This document shows, piece after piece, positions 16,091 through 24,368 of a stretch of 64,000 nucleotides of DNA. This DNA comes from JAZDJP01 sp043803805. GTDB taxonomy: Bacteria; Planctomycetota; JAZDJP01. Each line of letters starts with the position of its first letter. Position 1 is the first letter of the stretch. The DNA lies in contig JAZDJP010000097.1 of the NCBI GenBank assembly GCA_043803805.1, positions 1-64,000 on the forward strand, in the 5' to 3' direction. The position numbers and the translations under genes were made by a program. The notes beneath the pieces were generated by a model that saw only the letters and a list, made by a program, of their open reading frames with translations, was not told the DNA's origin and searched no databases.

Positions 16091-17926
16091 TCATGGATCG
16101 CGTTCATTCGAGGCGTGGCGCCCGCGCGCCTTCAGGAGTACCGCGAGGATTGCCACGTCCGCCGGGGAGACACCGGGGATGCGCGACGCCTGGCCGAGCG
16201 TCCGCGGCCGGACGAGGGCCAGTTTTTCACGCGCCTCCTTCGAAATCATGGACCGCCCGGCGAAGTCGAACCGGTCCGGGACACGGGTTTCCTCCATTCG
16301 CCGCATCCGTCCGATTTCCCGGGACTGTCGGGCGAGGTAGCCCTCGTATTTGATTTCGATTTCCGTCTGCTCGACGGCGGCGGCCGGCCATGCCCGTGCC
16401 GCCAGGCGCGCGTCCTCCCGCGCGAGGTCCTGGAACGACGTTCCGGGGCGGCGGAGGTGCTGTGCGAGAGTCGCTCCATCCGTCCGGAGGGAATTGAGGA
16501 GGCCGTGGAGTTTCGTGATGGCGGCCTCCTTCGTCCGGAGGCGTTCCCAGGCCGCGTCGCCCACGAGCCCCAGCGTCCGCCCGTGCGCCGTGAGCCGCCG
16601 GTCGGCGTTGTCCTGCCGCAGGTGGAGGCGGTGCTCCGCCCGCGAGGTGAACATCCGGTAGGGCTCCTTTGCCCCCTTCGTGACGAGGTCGTCAATCAGA
16701 ACGCCGATGTAGGCCTCGTCCCGGCCGGGGACGAGGGGCGGTTTCCCCCGGAGTGCGAGCGCCGCGTTGATGCCCGCCATCAGCCCCTGGGCCGCGGCCT
16801 CCTCGTAGCCGGTGGTGCCGTTGATCTGGCCGGCAAAATAAAGCCCCGTGATTTGTTTGGTCTCCAGGGACGGAAGGAGCGCCGTGGGTTCGATGTAATC
16901 ATATTCCACCGCGTACCCGTGCCGGAGGATCCGGGCGTTTTCCAGCCCCGGGATGAGGCGCACCATGGCCTCCTGGATCCCGGGCGCGAAGCTCGTCGAG
17001 ATCCCGTTCGCGTAGACCTCGTTGGTGTCCGCGCCCTCCGGCTCCAGGAATACCGGGTGGCGCTCCCTGTCCGCGAATCGGACGATCTTGTCCTCGATGG
17101 AGGGGCAGTAGCGCGGCCCCCGGGACGTGATCTGGCCGGTGTAGAGGGGGGCAACGTGGAGGTTTTCCCGCAGAAACTGGTGGACCGCGGGGGTGGTCCA
17201 TGTCAGCCAGCAGGGGAGCTGGGGCCGGGTGATTTTCTCCGTGGCGAACGAAAACGGCGGCGGCGGATCGTCGCCGTGCTGGGGGATGAGCGCGGAATAA
17301 TTGATGGAGCGTGTGTCGAGGCGCGGGGGGGTCCCGGTCTTCAGGCGTCCCAGGACGAATCCGAGCGCCTCCAGGGACCGGGAGAGGTCGTCGGCGGCCG
17401 GTTCCCCGATCCGTCCCCCTGGCGCCATGGAGGACCCCGTGTGGAGGACCCCGCGGAGGAACGTCCCGGTGGTGAGGATGACGGCGCCGGCGGAATACGT
17501 CGTTCCGGAGGTTCCCCGGACGCCGCGGACGCGGCCGGCGTCGGCGAGAATTTCCGCGACGGTGTCTTCGGCGAGGGACAACCCGGCCTGGTTTTCGATG
17601 CGCCGCCGCATCGCCGCCGCGTAACGGGCCATGTCGGCCTGGGCGCGGGGGGATCGCACCGCGGGCCCCTTCGAGGTGTTGAGCATCCGAAACTGGATGC
17701 CGGTCTCGTCGGTGACCTTCGCCATCTCCCCGCCGAGGGCGTCAATCTCACGCACGATCTGGCCCTTGGCGAGCCCCCCGATGGCCGGGTTGCAGGACAT
17801 CCGGGCGATCGTGCCGCGGCTCATCGTGAGGATGAGCGTCCGCGCGCCCATCCGGGCCGCGGCCAGCGCCGCCTCGCAACCGGCGTGGCCGGCGCCGACG
17901 ACGATGATGTCGTAATTCGGCAACAT
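16091..17926 (-). CDS. mnmG: tRNA uridine 5-carboxymethylaminomethyl modification enzyme MnmG
   Basis: A 611-aa FAD enzyme that, with MnmE, makes cmnm5U at the wobble position of tRNAs. It shows the FAD dinucleotide motif VVGAGHAGCEAA near the N terminus, TMSRGTIARMSCNPAIGG, PRYCPSIEDKI, the FAGQINGTTGYEEAAAQG loop and the C-terminal ISKEAREKL motif needed for tRNA and MnmE contact. Length is normal. The ATG at 17926 has a TACAAT box exactly six bases upstream, so it is predicted leaderless. MnmE is not in this window. Confidence 0.96.
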   Translation of the reverse strand: MLPNYDIIVVGAGHAGCEAALAAARMGARTLILTMSRGTIARMSCNPAIGGLAKGQIVREIDALGGEMAKVTDETGIQFRMLNTSKGPAVRSPRAQADMARYAAAMRRRIENQAGLSLAEDTVAEILADAGRVRGVRGTSGTTYSAGAVILTTGTFLRGVLHTGSSMAPGGRIGEPAADDLSRSLEALGFVLGRLKTGTPPRLDTRSINYSALIPQHGDDPPPPFSFATEKITRPQLPCWLTWTTPAVHQFLRENLHVAPLYTGQITSRGPRYCPSIEDKIVRFADRERHPVFLEPEGADTNEVYANGISTSFAPGIQEAMVRLIPGLENARILRHGYAVEYDYIEPTALLPSLETKQITGLYFAGQINGTTGYEEAAAQGLMAGINAALALRGKPPLVPGRDEAYIGVLIDDLVTKGAKEPYRMFTSRAEHRLHLRQDNADRRLTAHGRTLGLVGDAAWERLRTKEAAITKLHGLLNSLRTDGATLAQHLRRPGTSFQDLAREDARLAARAWPAAAVEQTEIEIKYEGYLARQSREIGRMRRMEETRVPDRFDFAGRSMISKEAREKLALVRPRTLGQASRIPGVSPADVAILAVLLKARGRHASNERDP

Positions 17927-17938
17927 ATGTTCATTGTA
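17926..17938 (-). promoter_or_regulatory. Leaderless -10 box of mnmG
   Basis: TACAAT on the minus strand (17933-17938) predicts initiation at 17926, which is the A of the mnmG ATG. A TTCCCG at 17 bp upstream is a weak -35. Confidence 0.6.
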
Positions 17939-18055
17939 CGCGAAATCGGCCCATTCGGGAAGTCGCGGCGTCGAGCCTCGATTCCCGATTGTCACAAAGG
18001 ATGAATCGTGACCTGCAAGACGCGGTCTTTCCGTGGTGGTATGCGTTCCATCCGG

Positions 18056-18069
18056 TATAATCCCGGGCT
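18056..18069 (+). promoter_or_regulatory. Near-leaderless -10 box of the URO-D-family gene
   Basis: TATAAT (18056-18061) is followed by eight bases and the ATG at 18070. Predicted initiation at 18068 leaves a two-base leader. Confidence 0.65.
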
Positions 18070-19149
18070 ATGGCAATGACATCCAAGGAACGTGTGCTGA
18101 CGACTTTCGCGCGGCGCCAGCCCGACCGCGTCCCGGTCAATTATAATGCGAATCCCGGAATTGACCGGCGGCTCAAGGATCATTTCGGGCTCGCTGCCGA
18201 CGACGGGGAGGGCCTGTGTCGGGCCCTCGGTGTGGATTTCCGGAGTGTGGGGGGGGCCTACATCGGACCGAAACTGCACGCGGACATCCCGGAACGCGGC
18301 GTCACGGTTGACGACTGGGGCATCCACCGGCGCTGGGTGGAACACGGGACGGGCGGCTATTGGGACTTCTGCGATTTTCCCCTTCAGAACGCCACCGAGG
18401 AGGATGTGGCCCTTTGGCCCATGCCCTCCCCGGACGATTTCGACTACAGTGTCGTGGCGGAGCGTTGCCGGCGCCACGGAGAGTTCGCGGTTCACGTCGG
18501 GAGCGCCGGCACGGGGGACATTATCAACATGAATGGGATGCTCCGGGGGGCCGAGCAGTCCCTCGTGGATCTCATCACGGATGACCCGGCGGGGATGCTG
18601 CTCGCCCGGCGACGGGTGGACATCCAGATCGAGATTCTCCGGCGCGCCATCGAGGCGGCCCGGGGCGGTGTGGATTTCCTCTGGATGGGGGAGGACCTCG
18701 GGACCCAGATCGCCCCGCTCATCAGCCTGGATCTTTACCGGGCGCGCATCCGGCCCCTTCACCAGAACATCGTGGATCTGGCCCGGCATTTCAACCTTCC
18801 GGTGGTGATTCACACCTGCGGCTCCTCGAGCTGGGTCTACGAGGACTTCATCGAGATGGGGATTGGGGTGGTGGACACCCTCCAGCCGGAGGCGAAGAAT
18901 ATGGCTCCCGAATACCTCAAGGCGAAATTCGGGGGGCGTCTGGCGTTCCACGGGTGCATCAGCACGGCGGGGCCGGTGGCGACGGGAACGGTGGCGGAAA
19001 CGGTCGCCGAGTGCCGGCGTGTTCTGGACATCATGATGCCCGGCGGGGGGTATTGTTTCGCCCCGACGCACTGTCTCCAGGACAATTCGCCCACGGAAAA
19101 CGTGGTGGCCATGTACAAAGCGGCGCGGGAGTTTGGAGCGTATCGGTAA
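18070..19149 (+). CDS. URO-D/MtaA-superfamily protein
   Basis: A 359-aa protein of the uroporphyrinogen decarboxylase-like superfamily, which also contains corrinoid-dependent methyltransferases. The N terminus TSKERVLTTFARRQPDRVPV is typical. The VVIHTCGSSS motif carries the His-x-Cys of the zinc site found in methyltransferase members. The C-terminal GGGYCFAPTHCLQDNSP resembles the family's closing motif. True HemE residues are not evident, so heme synthesis is unlikely. A methyltransferase or ether-cleaving role is possible, and a cobalamin adenosyltransferase is encoded nearby. The element copy at 19149-19315 abuts its stop codon. Confidence 0.8.
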   Translation: MAMTSKERVLTTFARRQPDRVPVNYNANPGIDRRLKDHFGLAADDGEGLCRALGVDFRSVGGAYIGPKLHADIPERGVTVDDWGIHRRWVEHGTGGYWDFCDFPLQNATEEDVALWPMPSPDDFDYSVVAERCRRHGEFAVHVGSAGTGDIINMNGMLRGAEQSLVDLITDDPAGMLLARRRVDIQIEILRRAIEAARGGVDFLWMGEDLGTQIAPLISLDLYRARIRPLHQNIVDLARHFNLPVVIHTCGSSSWVYEDFIEMGIGVVDTLQPEAKNMAPEYLKAKFGGRLAFHGCISTAGPVATGTVAETVAECRRVLDIMMPGGGYCFAPTHCLQDNSPTENVVAMYKAAREFGAYR

Positions 19150-19315
19150 AGGGCTGTTTCAAAACCGGAACCGTCGGCCCGAGGCCGAGCGAAAGCCCGC
19201 CAGCCAAGGAGTGCCGACGACTGCGTATCAACGGAGAGATACGCCGAGGAGGCGCGACGCCGGATGGCGGGCTTGCAGCCGGCCGGAGCCAGGTAACGGT
19301 TTTGAAACAGCCCTT
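19149..19315. mobile_element. Inverted-repeat element copy 2 (MITE-like)
   Basis: Perfect 19-bp terminal inverted repeats AAGGGCTGTTTCAAAACCG (19149-19167 and 19297-19315) bound a 167-bp element. The interior matches copy 1 closely. AAGCCCGCCA (19193-19202) pairs with TGGCGGGCTT (19265-19274). GCGTATC (19223-19229) pairs with GATACGC (19238-19244) around the loop AACGGAGA. A CGACGAC motif sits before the inner hairpin in both copies. No coding capacity and no clear target duplication are seen. Confidence 0.85.
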
Positions 19316-19334
19316 AGATGAGAGGAGGGGTGTT

Positions 19335-19859
19335 ATGAAACGTCTTCCGATTCCGGTCGAGAAACTTCGGCTCCAGGCCTGCCTGTCCTGGGAGGAGGGT
19401 CTGGTGCTCACGGCGGGGGATTTCGCGGCGAAAAAATACAACGCCATGGCCGTCGGATGGGGGAGCGTCGGCGTGATGTGGGGGATGCCCTTCGTCCAGG
19501 TGGTCGTTCGCCCGGGCCGCTACACCCACGAGTTCATGGAAAAGTACGACACGTTCACCGTCGCGGCATTCCCCCGGGATTTGCGTGGCGCCGTCGAGAT
19601 TCTCGGCACGCGTTCCGGCCGGCAGGGGGACAAGATCGCGGCGGCGGGCCTCACGGCGACGGCCTCGACGAAGGTCGCCGCCCCGTCGTTCGCGGAGGCG
19701 GATCTCGTGCTCGAGTGCCGGAAGATCTACACGGATGATTTCGACCCGGCGCGTTTTCTGGATTCACGCATCGAAGGGAACTATCCGAGGAAGGATTACC
19801 ACCGGGTCTGGTTCGGTGAACTCCTCGCCGTTACCGGAACCGCCGCGTACATGGCGTAA
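19335..19859 (+). CDS. Flavin reductase-like FMN-binding split-barrel protein
   Basis: A 174-aa protein of the flavin reductase family (FMN-binding split barrel), which bind FMN and often reduce flavin for a partner enzyme. The typical KYNAMAVGWGSVGVMWGMPF segment near residue 35 and the VVVRPGRYTHEFM strand are clear. The C-terminal YHRVWFGELLAVTG fits the last barrel strands. GAGGAGGGG precedes the ATG at 19335. It lies downstream of the URO-D-family gene, with element copy 2 between them, and may once have been in the same unit. Confidence 0.85.
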   Translation: MKRLPIPVEKLRLQACLSWEEGLVLTAGDFAAKKYNAMAVGWGSVGVMWGMPFVQVVVRPGRYTHEFMEKYDTFTVAAFPRDLRGAVEILGTRSGRQGDKIAAAGLTATASTKVAAPSFAEADLVLECRKIYTDDFDPARFLDSRIEGNYPRKDYHRVWFGELLAVTGTAAYMA

Positions 19860-19874
19860 TCGCGTGTCTCGTCG

Positions 19875-19922
19875 CTCGTGAAGCGTATCTCGCAGAAAGA
19901 ATCGGGAGTTTCACGAGATACG
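19875..19922. terminator. Overlapping inverted repeats between convergent genes
   Basis: CTCGTGAA (19875-19882) pairs with TTCACGAG (19910-19917), and CGTATCTCG (19884-19892) pairs with CGAGATACG (19914-19922). The two pairings exclude one another. There is no T tract, so a bidirectional terminator role is only a suggestion. Confidence 0.35.
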
Positions 19923-19924
19923 AA

Positions 19925-21319
19925 TCATGATCCCAGCAACTGAAGCACGGTCTGCGCGTTGAGATTGCCCGCCTGTGCAAGCACCAGGATATTCGCCTCC
20001 TGCCGGGTCCGGGTCTGGAGGTATTCCGTGATCGTCGCCGCGTAGTCCGTGTCCCGGATGTTGCTTTCCGCCGCCATGATGTTCTCGAGCCCCACCCGCA
20101 GGGAGTTCATGTTGGTATCGAGGGTGTTCTTCTGGAATGATCCCATTCGTCCGCGGAGCTGCGACACCTGGCCGATGGCGGCGTCAATAATATCCGCGGC
20201 GCGTCCCGGATTGGCGGCCAGGGAATTCGCCCCGCCCTCCGCGACGGTGTCCAGGGTGTTGTTCGTTCCCACGAGGCCCAGGTTGGACGCCGTCATGGCC
20301 GGGATGCCCAGGCGCGCCTGGCCGGCGGGTGTCGTGTCGGGGCCGAGTTGAAGGGCAAGCCCGCCGCCGCGGACCTCAAACGAATACGTGCCGGGGCCGG
20401 ACCCTTCGGCCAGGGTGATTGTGCCGGCGATGTTGCCGGCAACGACATCAAGGGTGTTGCCGTTGGCGCTGACGGGAGTGCCGTTCACCGTGGCCGCGGC
20501 ATCCGTGCCGGTGAACTCTCCGGCGGTGATGCCGGAGAGTGTTCCGCTTACGTTGCGGATGTTCGCGGTGGCTTCGGCGCCGGCCGTTTCGCTCACCACG
20601 CGGTTTCCCTGGACGACGACGCCCGTGTCCCCGGCGACGGCGTTGATGGCATCGGCGACGCCCGCCTGGTCCGTTCCCCCGGCGATGGTGACCGTGGCGG
20701 CGCCGCGGTTTCCGGTGATCTCCACGGTCACGTCCCCGGTCTGGACGGCCGCGAGCGCCCCGGCGTCGGCGCTCGTGGCGGAGGCGGTGACGTCCACGGT
20801 GACGGTCTGCGTGCCGCCGCCCGGGGCCGCCTGGGCGAGGTTCACCGCCGCGAGTTCCGCGGGGGCGTTGTTCTGGATCTGGAAGGCCTGGGCGCCGTTC
20901 AGGAGGTCCGTCCCGCCGAATTGGGTGGTGTTCGCGATGCGGTTGATGGAAGAGAGAATGCCGTTCAGTTCGGATTGGTAGGCGGCGATCTCCCCGGGGT
21001 CGCGGGACGTGTCCGCCGCGGCAATCGCGAGGCCGCGCGCCTGGACGAGGAGATTGCTCATCTCGTTCAATCCGCCTTCCGCCGTCGCCAGGACATTGCT
21101 CGCGCGCTGGGTGTTTTCCACCGCCGCCCCCATTCCCGCGATTCGGGAACGGAGCATCTCCGAAACGACCAGCCCGGCCGGGTCGTCGGAGGCCTTGTTG
21201 ATGGAGAAACCCGTCGCCAGACGCTCCTGGAGCCTCTGGAGGGCCGACGTGTTCTGGAACAACTTGTTGAGGCTGGAAAGATTATTGCCGGAACCCGGCG
21301 TGACGCCGCCAATGGCCAT
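19925..21319 (-). CDS. Flagellin
   Basis: A 464-aa flagellin. The conserved N-terminal D0/D1 helices (SLNKLFQNTSALQRLQERL, then SGFSINKASDDPAGL-like ATGFSINKASDDPAG) and the C-terminal D1/D0 block (RVGLENIMAAESNIRDTDYA to the final QTVLQLLGS) are intact. The variable middle (about 155-330) is Thr/Gly/Ala-rich and contains flagellin hook-IN-like repeats (TGDVTVEITGNRGAATVTIA). There is no signal peptide, as expected for type III export. No other flagellar gene lies in the window. Upstream is a housekeeping-type promoter rather than a sigma28 site. Confidence 0.95.
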   Translation of the reverse strand: MAIGGVTPGSGNNLSSLNKLFQNTSALQRLQERLATGFSINKASDDPAGLVVSEMLRSRIAGMGAAVENTQRASNVLATAEGGLNEMSNLLVQARGLAIAAADTSRDPGEIAAYQSELNGILSSINRIANTTQFGGTDLLNGAQAFQIQNNAPAELAAVNLAQAAPGGGTQTVTVDVTASATSADAGALAAVQTGDVTVEITGNRGAATVTIAGGTDQAGVADAINAVAGDTGVVVQGNRVVSETAGAEATANIRNVSGTLSGITAGEFTGTDAAATVNGTPVSANGNTLDVVAGNIAGTITLAEGSGPGTYSFEVRGGGLALQLGPDTTPAGQARLGIPAMTASNLGLVGTNNTLDTVAEGGANSLAANPGRAADIIDAAIGQVSQLRGRMGSFQKNTLDTNMNSLRVGLENIMAAESNIRDTDYAATITEYLQTRTRQEANILVLAQAGNLNAQTVLQLLGS

Positions 21320-21394
21320 GGGATCCTCCGTGATCAGCGGATCCGTTTCCCGGCGTCCCTCTCACGGGTCGGGGAAAGGATCCTCGTCTCCGTA

Positions 21395-21430
21395 CAAACG
21401 CATTATACCCGGTTTCCGGGGGGGCGGCAA
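21395..21430 (-). promoter_or_regulatory. Sigma70-type promoter of the flagellin gene
   Basis: On the minus strand TTGCCG (21425-21430) and TATAAT (21402-21407) are 17 bp apart, with predicted initiation at 21395. The leader of about 75 nt carries GGAGGATCC before the ATG. No sigma28 consensus (TAAA-N15-GCCGATAA) is visible. Confidence 0.65.
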
Positions 21431-21479
21431 GGGGGATGATGGAGAGGATCGAAATCGTGGACGGGCGAAAAGAGCGTGT

Positions 21480-21519
21480 TACAATGACCGGCCTTGTCGG
21501 ACAGCCAACACCACGGAGG
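21480..21519 (+). promoter_or_regulatory. Promoter and ribosome-binding site of the 21526 gene
   Basis: TACAAT at 21480-21485 predicts a start near 21492, followed by GGAGG (21515-21519) six bases before the ATG at 21526. This supports the later start over the in-frame ATGs at 21436, 21439 and 21484. Confidence 0.45.
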
Positions 21520-21525
21520 CCGGAC

Positions 21526-22731
21526 ATGCCAGCGAAACCCCGAAGCCGCGGAGACAGCGGGAAATTCCTTGCCCGGGCGCTCAAGGCGGCCGATTGGTTC
21601 ACGAACTCCCAGATCAAATGCCCGCGGGTGTGGATGTCGGACCACGGGCGCTTCCTCTACTACTACTTCATGCCCGGGAAGCGCGAGGTCCCGGGGATCA
21701 ACTGGACCCACGGCCGGGCGCTCTTCGTCCTGACCGACGCCTACCGCATCGCCGGGGACAAGCGCTACCTCGAGTCCATGGAGCTCGGCGGGCGCTACCT
21801 GCGCGCGCTCCAGCCGCTCGACCCGTACTACCCGGTCACCTACGGTAGCATCCGCGAGGAGATCCCCCAGTCGCCCTTCGGCGGGGTCCTGGACGGCGCC
21901 CAGGCGGCCTCCGGGCTGCTCATGCTCCACACCGTCACCGGGAACCCCGACTACCTGCGGCGCGGCCGGGCCTTCTGCGACTTCCTGCTGCGCACCTGGC
22001 GGCCGGACCAGGGGCTCGCCTCCCGGGCCGGCTACTACCCGGAGAGGGTCGAGTACCGGCCGAAGGTCACGCCATGGACCTGCGTCAACCAGGCCTCGGC
22101 CATCCCGCTCTGGCACCTTTTCAAGATCACCGGCGAGGGCCAGTATCTGCCGCCGCTGGTCGACGCGGCCGACCGCATCGTCGCGTGCCAGCGCGCCGAC
22201 GGCGGGATCTACGTCGACCGGGACATCCGGGCGATCGGCGAGCCGCCGCTCAACCACCATTGGGGCCTGGGCAAGGGCGACGAGAGATTCCTCATTCGCA
22301 ACGACGACGGCATCGTGGTGGTGGTTCTGGCCGCCCATCAGGTCACCGGCGACCGGAAATACCTCGACGCCATGGTCCGCTATGCCGAATGGACCATCGC
22401 CAACGAGCCGCACGAACGGCCCTACAACGCCTTCGGCGTCCAGGCCAACAACGTCCTGGACATCGGCAAGGCGGCCGGCAAGGACTACTCGGCGTGGGTG
22501 TTCGACCACCTCGAGAAGCACTGCCTGAAGCTCCAGGCCGAGGGCACCGGCGACCCCAAGGCCGACGGCGGCTTCCGCGGCGAGGACGAGGAGGGCAACG
22601 CCGGCATCTTCGGCGGCCAGGCCCTGGACTACGTCCCGACGCGGAACACCTGCTACATGGCCGGGCTGCTCTTCCGCCTGTCCGGCAAGGGCACCGGCGC
22701 GGGCTTCAGCGTCTGGGGGGGAGGGGCGTAG
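21526..22731 (+). CDS. (Alpha/alpha)6-barrel glycosidase-like protein
   Basis: A 401-aa cytoplasmic protein made of repeated helical hairpins, for example KRYLESMELGGRYLRALQPL, GNPDYLRRGRAFCDFLLRTW and DRKYLDAMVRYAEWTIAN. These are typical of six-hairpin glycosidases such as GH88/GH105 unsaturated glucuronyl hydrolases and N-acylglucosamine epimerases. It has many aromatic residues that would line a sugar pocket (YYYFMPG, WGLGKGDERF). I do not see a clear GH88/GH105 aspartate pair. It is not in an obvious operon. Confidence 0.6.
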   Translation: MPAKPRSRGDSGKFLARALKAADWFTNSQIKCPRVWMSDHGRFLYYYFMPGKREVPGINWTHGRALFVLTDAYRIAGDKRYLESMELGGRYLRALQPLDPYYPVTYGSIREEIPQSPFGGVLDGAQAASGLLMLHTVTGNPDYLRRGRAFCDFLLRTWRPDQGLASRAGYYPERVEYRPKVTPWTCVNQASAIPLWHLFKITGEGQYLPPLVDAADRIVACQRADGGIYVDRDIRAIGEPPLNHHWGLGKGDERFLIRNDDGIVVVVLAAHQVTGDRKYLDAMVRYAEWTIANEPHERPYNAFGVQANNVLDIGKAAGKDYSAWVFDHLEKHCLKLQAEGTGDPKADGGFRGEDEEGNAGIFGGQALDYVPTRNTCYMAGLLFRLSGKGTGAGFSVWGGGA

Positions 22732-22852
22732 GCTCGATCAACCGCCGTACGACAATCTCGCAAATGCCTTTATCCAAGTCCGCCGCCCGCTCCTCGAAGA
22801 TCCGGCGGACGCGGGCGAAATCGGGGTGGCCGTCCTTCACGAAACGGTGTAT
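22708..22852 (-). other. Open stretch downstream of gltX, possible gene remnant
   Basis: Directly after the gltX stop and in the same frame, the minus strand stays open for about 47 codons. It encodes IHRFVKDGHPDFARV followed by RRIFEERAADLDKGIC and EIVVRRLIEPTP before a TGA inside the tail of the 21526 gene. There is no ATG; a GTG is the only candidate start. The composition looks protein-like. It may be a remnant of a deleted gene. Confidence 0.3.
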
Positions 22853-24328
22853 TCAACACGTGGCGCCTCCCGACGCGGCGGCGCCCCGGGCCTTTTCGAG
22901 GCGCGCTCGGACCGTTTCCTTCCCGAGCAGAGCAAGCGTTTCGTGGATGGGGGGGCTCACCGTTCCGCCCGTCACCGCGACCCGGAGGGGCTGGGCGATG
23001 TGTTTGAGTTCGAGGGATTTTTCGCGGGCGAATTCCTCGAGGGCGGCATGGATGCGGTCGGGGGTGAATTCGGGGAGGTTTCCGAGGACCCGGCCGAATT
23101 CCCCCAGAATCGCGAGGGATTCCGGGGTGAGGAATTTCTTCACGGCCTTTCCGTCATAGGCGATTTCGTCGGCGAAGAGGAATTTCGTCGCCGGCACGAT
23201 ATCCCCGAATGTCTTCAGACGTTCCTGCTCGATGCGCACCGCCTCCCGGACTTTTTCCGGCGGAACCGCCGCCATGTCGTAGGCGGCATCCAAAAATGGA
23301 CGGGTTTTTTCAACAAGGGTGTCGAGCGGCATCTTCCGGAGGTATTCGCCGTTCAGCCAGTCGAGTTTTTTGACGTCGAACTGGGCCCCGCGGGCGTTGA
23401 CACGGTCGAGGGTGAATCGCGCGATCATCTCGTCAAGCGGCATCACCTCCCGGTTGTCCCCGGGCGACCATCCGAGAAGCGCGATGAAATTCGCCAGCGC
23501 CTCCGGGAGATATCCTTTTTTGCGGTAGTCCATCACCGAGGTGGAAGGCATGAGATCAAGGAAGTCTTGGAGTCCGGGAGTCTGGGAGTCTGGGAGTTTG
23601 GGAGTTCGGGAGTTCAGGAGTTCAGGAGTTCGGGACCCCTCGACTCCGAGACTCTTAGACTCCGAGACTTTGAGACTCTGCGACTCCATCTTGTGCCGTT
23701 TGCTCATTTTCTTCCCGCCCGGGTAGAGGACGAGAGGGATGTGGGCGAACACCGGCGGCGTCGCGCCGAGCGCCCGGTAGAGGGAGATTTGCTTGGGGGT
23801 GTTGGAGACGTGATCCTCCCCGCGGATGACGTGGGTGATTTTCATGTCCACGTCGTCCACAACGCAGGCGAAATTATACGTCGGGAATCCGTCGGATTTC
23901 AGGATCACCGGGTCGGGTTCCTGGGAGATGTCCCGCCCGATGGGGCCGTGGATGGCGTCGTTCCATTCGACCCGCTCCCGGTCAATTTTGAAGACGACAC
24001 ACTTGCCCTTGGCCGGATCGTCCCGGTGGAAGGCCCGTCCTGTGGTAAGGAGTTTTTCCGCGGCGGCTTTATAGATATCAATCCTCTGGCTTTGGAAGTA
24101 GGGGCCTTCGTCCCACCCGAATCCCAGCCACTTCAGACTGCCGTAGACGGCCTCGAGGGCCTCCGGGGTGTTGCGCGTCCTGTCGGTGTCCTCGATGCGC
24201 AGGACAAACGTCCCCTTTTCGTGCCGGGCGAACAGGTAATTATAGAGGGCGGTCCGTGCGCTTCCGATGTGAAAGTCGCCCGTCGGACTCGGGGCGAAAC
24301 GAACTCGGACGCCGGAGGGGTCGGGCAT
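22853..24328 (-). CDS. gltX: Glutamate-tRNA ligase with a low-complexity insertion after KMSKR
   Basis: A 491-aa class I aminoacyl-tRNA synthetase that charges tRNA-Glu. The N-terminal FAPSPTGDFHIGSARTAL carries the HIGH-type motif (HIGS, 20-23) and the second signature KMSKR is at 207-211. Between the two, the segment after TGRAFHRDDPAKGK is shorter than usual and lacks the cysteine-rich zinc region of many bacterial enzymes. Straight after KMSKRH, residues about 213-262 are an insertion with no counterpart in the family. The canonical sequence then resumes with TSVMDYRKKGYLPEAL. The insertion is encoded by tandem GAGTC-type repeats and is in frame. The anticodon-binding C-terminal domain looks complete. 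Confidence 0.93.
   Translation of the reverse strand: MPDPSGVRVRFAPSPTGDFHIGSARTALYNYLFARHEKGTFVLRIEDTDRTRNTPEALEAVYGSLKWLGFGWDEGPYFQSQRIDIYKAAAEKLLTTGRAFHRDDPAKGKCVVFKIDRERVEWNDAIHGPIGRDISQEPDPVILKSDGFPTYNFACVVDDVDMKITHVIRGEDHVSNTPKQISLYRALGATPPVFAHIPLVLYPGGKKMSKRHKMESQSLKVSESKSLGVEGSRTPELLNSRTPKLPDSQTPGLQDFLDLMPSTSVMDYRKKGYLPEALANFIALLGWSPGDNREVMPLDEMIARFTLDRVNARGAQFDVKKLDWLNGEYLRKMPLDTLVEKTRPFLDAAYDMAAVPPEKVREAVRIEQERLKTFGDIVPATKFLFADEIAYDGKAVKKFLTPESLAILGEFGRVLGNLPEFTPDRIHAALEEFAREKSLELKHIAQPLRVAVTGGTVSPPIHETLALLGKETVRARLEKARGAAASGGATC
23549..23692. repeat. Degenerate tandem and inverted repeat inside gltX
   Basis: On the plus strand, GGGAGTCT/GGGAGTTC-like octamers recur from about 23570 to 23635. 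They are followed by the opposite-sense GACTCCGAGACTC words from about 23640 to 23690. The two halves are inverted relative to each other and could fold into a long hairpin. The repeat length is a multiple of three as it stands. Confidence 0.8.
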
Positions 24329-24348
24329 GGGGATTCCCTTTTCAATGG

Positions 24349-24368
24349 TCCCGGGTGTTTTCCCGGGA
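24349..24368 (-). promoter_or_regulatory. Hairpin in the gltX leader
   Basis: TCCCGGG (24349-24355) and CCCGGGA (24362-24368) form a 7-bp stem with a 6-nt loop. A TAGAAT -10 box on the minus strand at 24377-24382 predicts transcription from about 24370, so the mRNA would begin with this hairpin about 20 nt before the start codon. It could stabilise the message or limit translation. Confidence 0.35.

Noticed and set aside
16115..18004. A 629-codon plus-strand frame
   Set aside because: It is the antisense of mnmG, whose motifs are complete.
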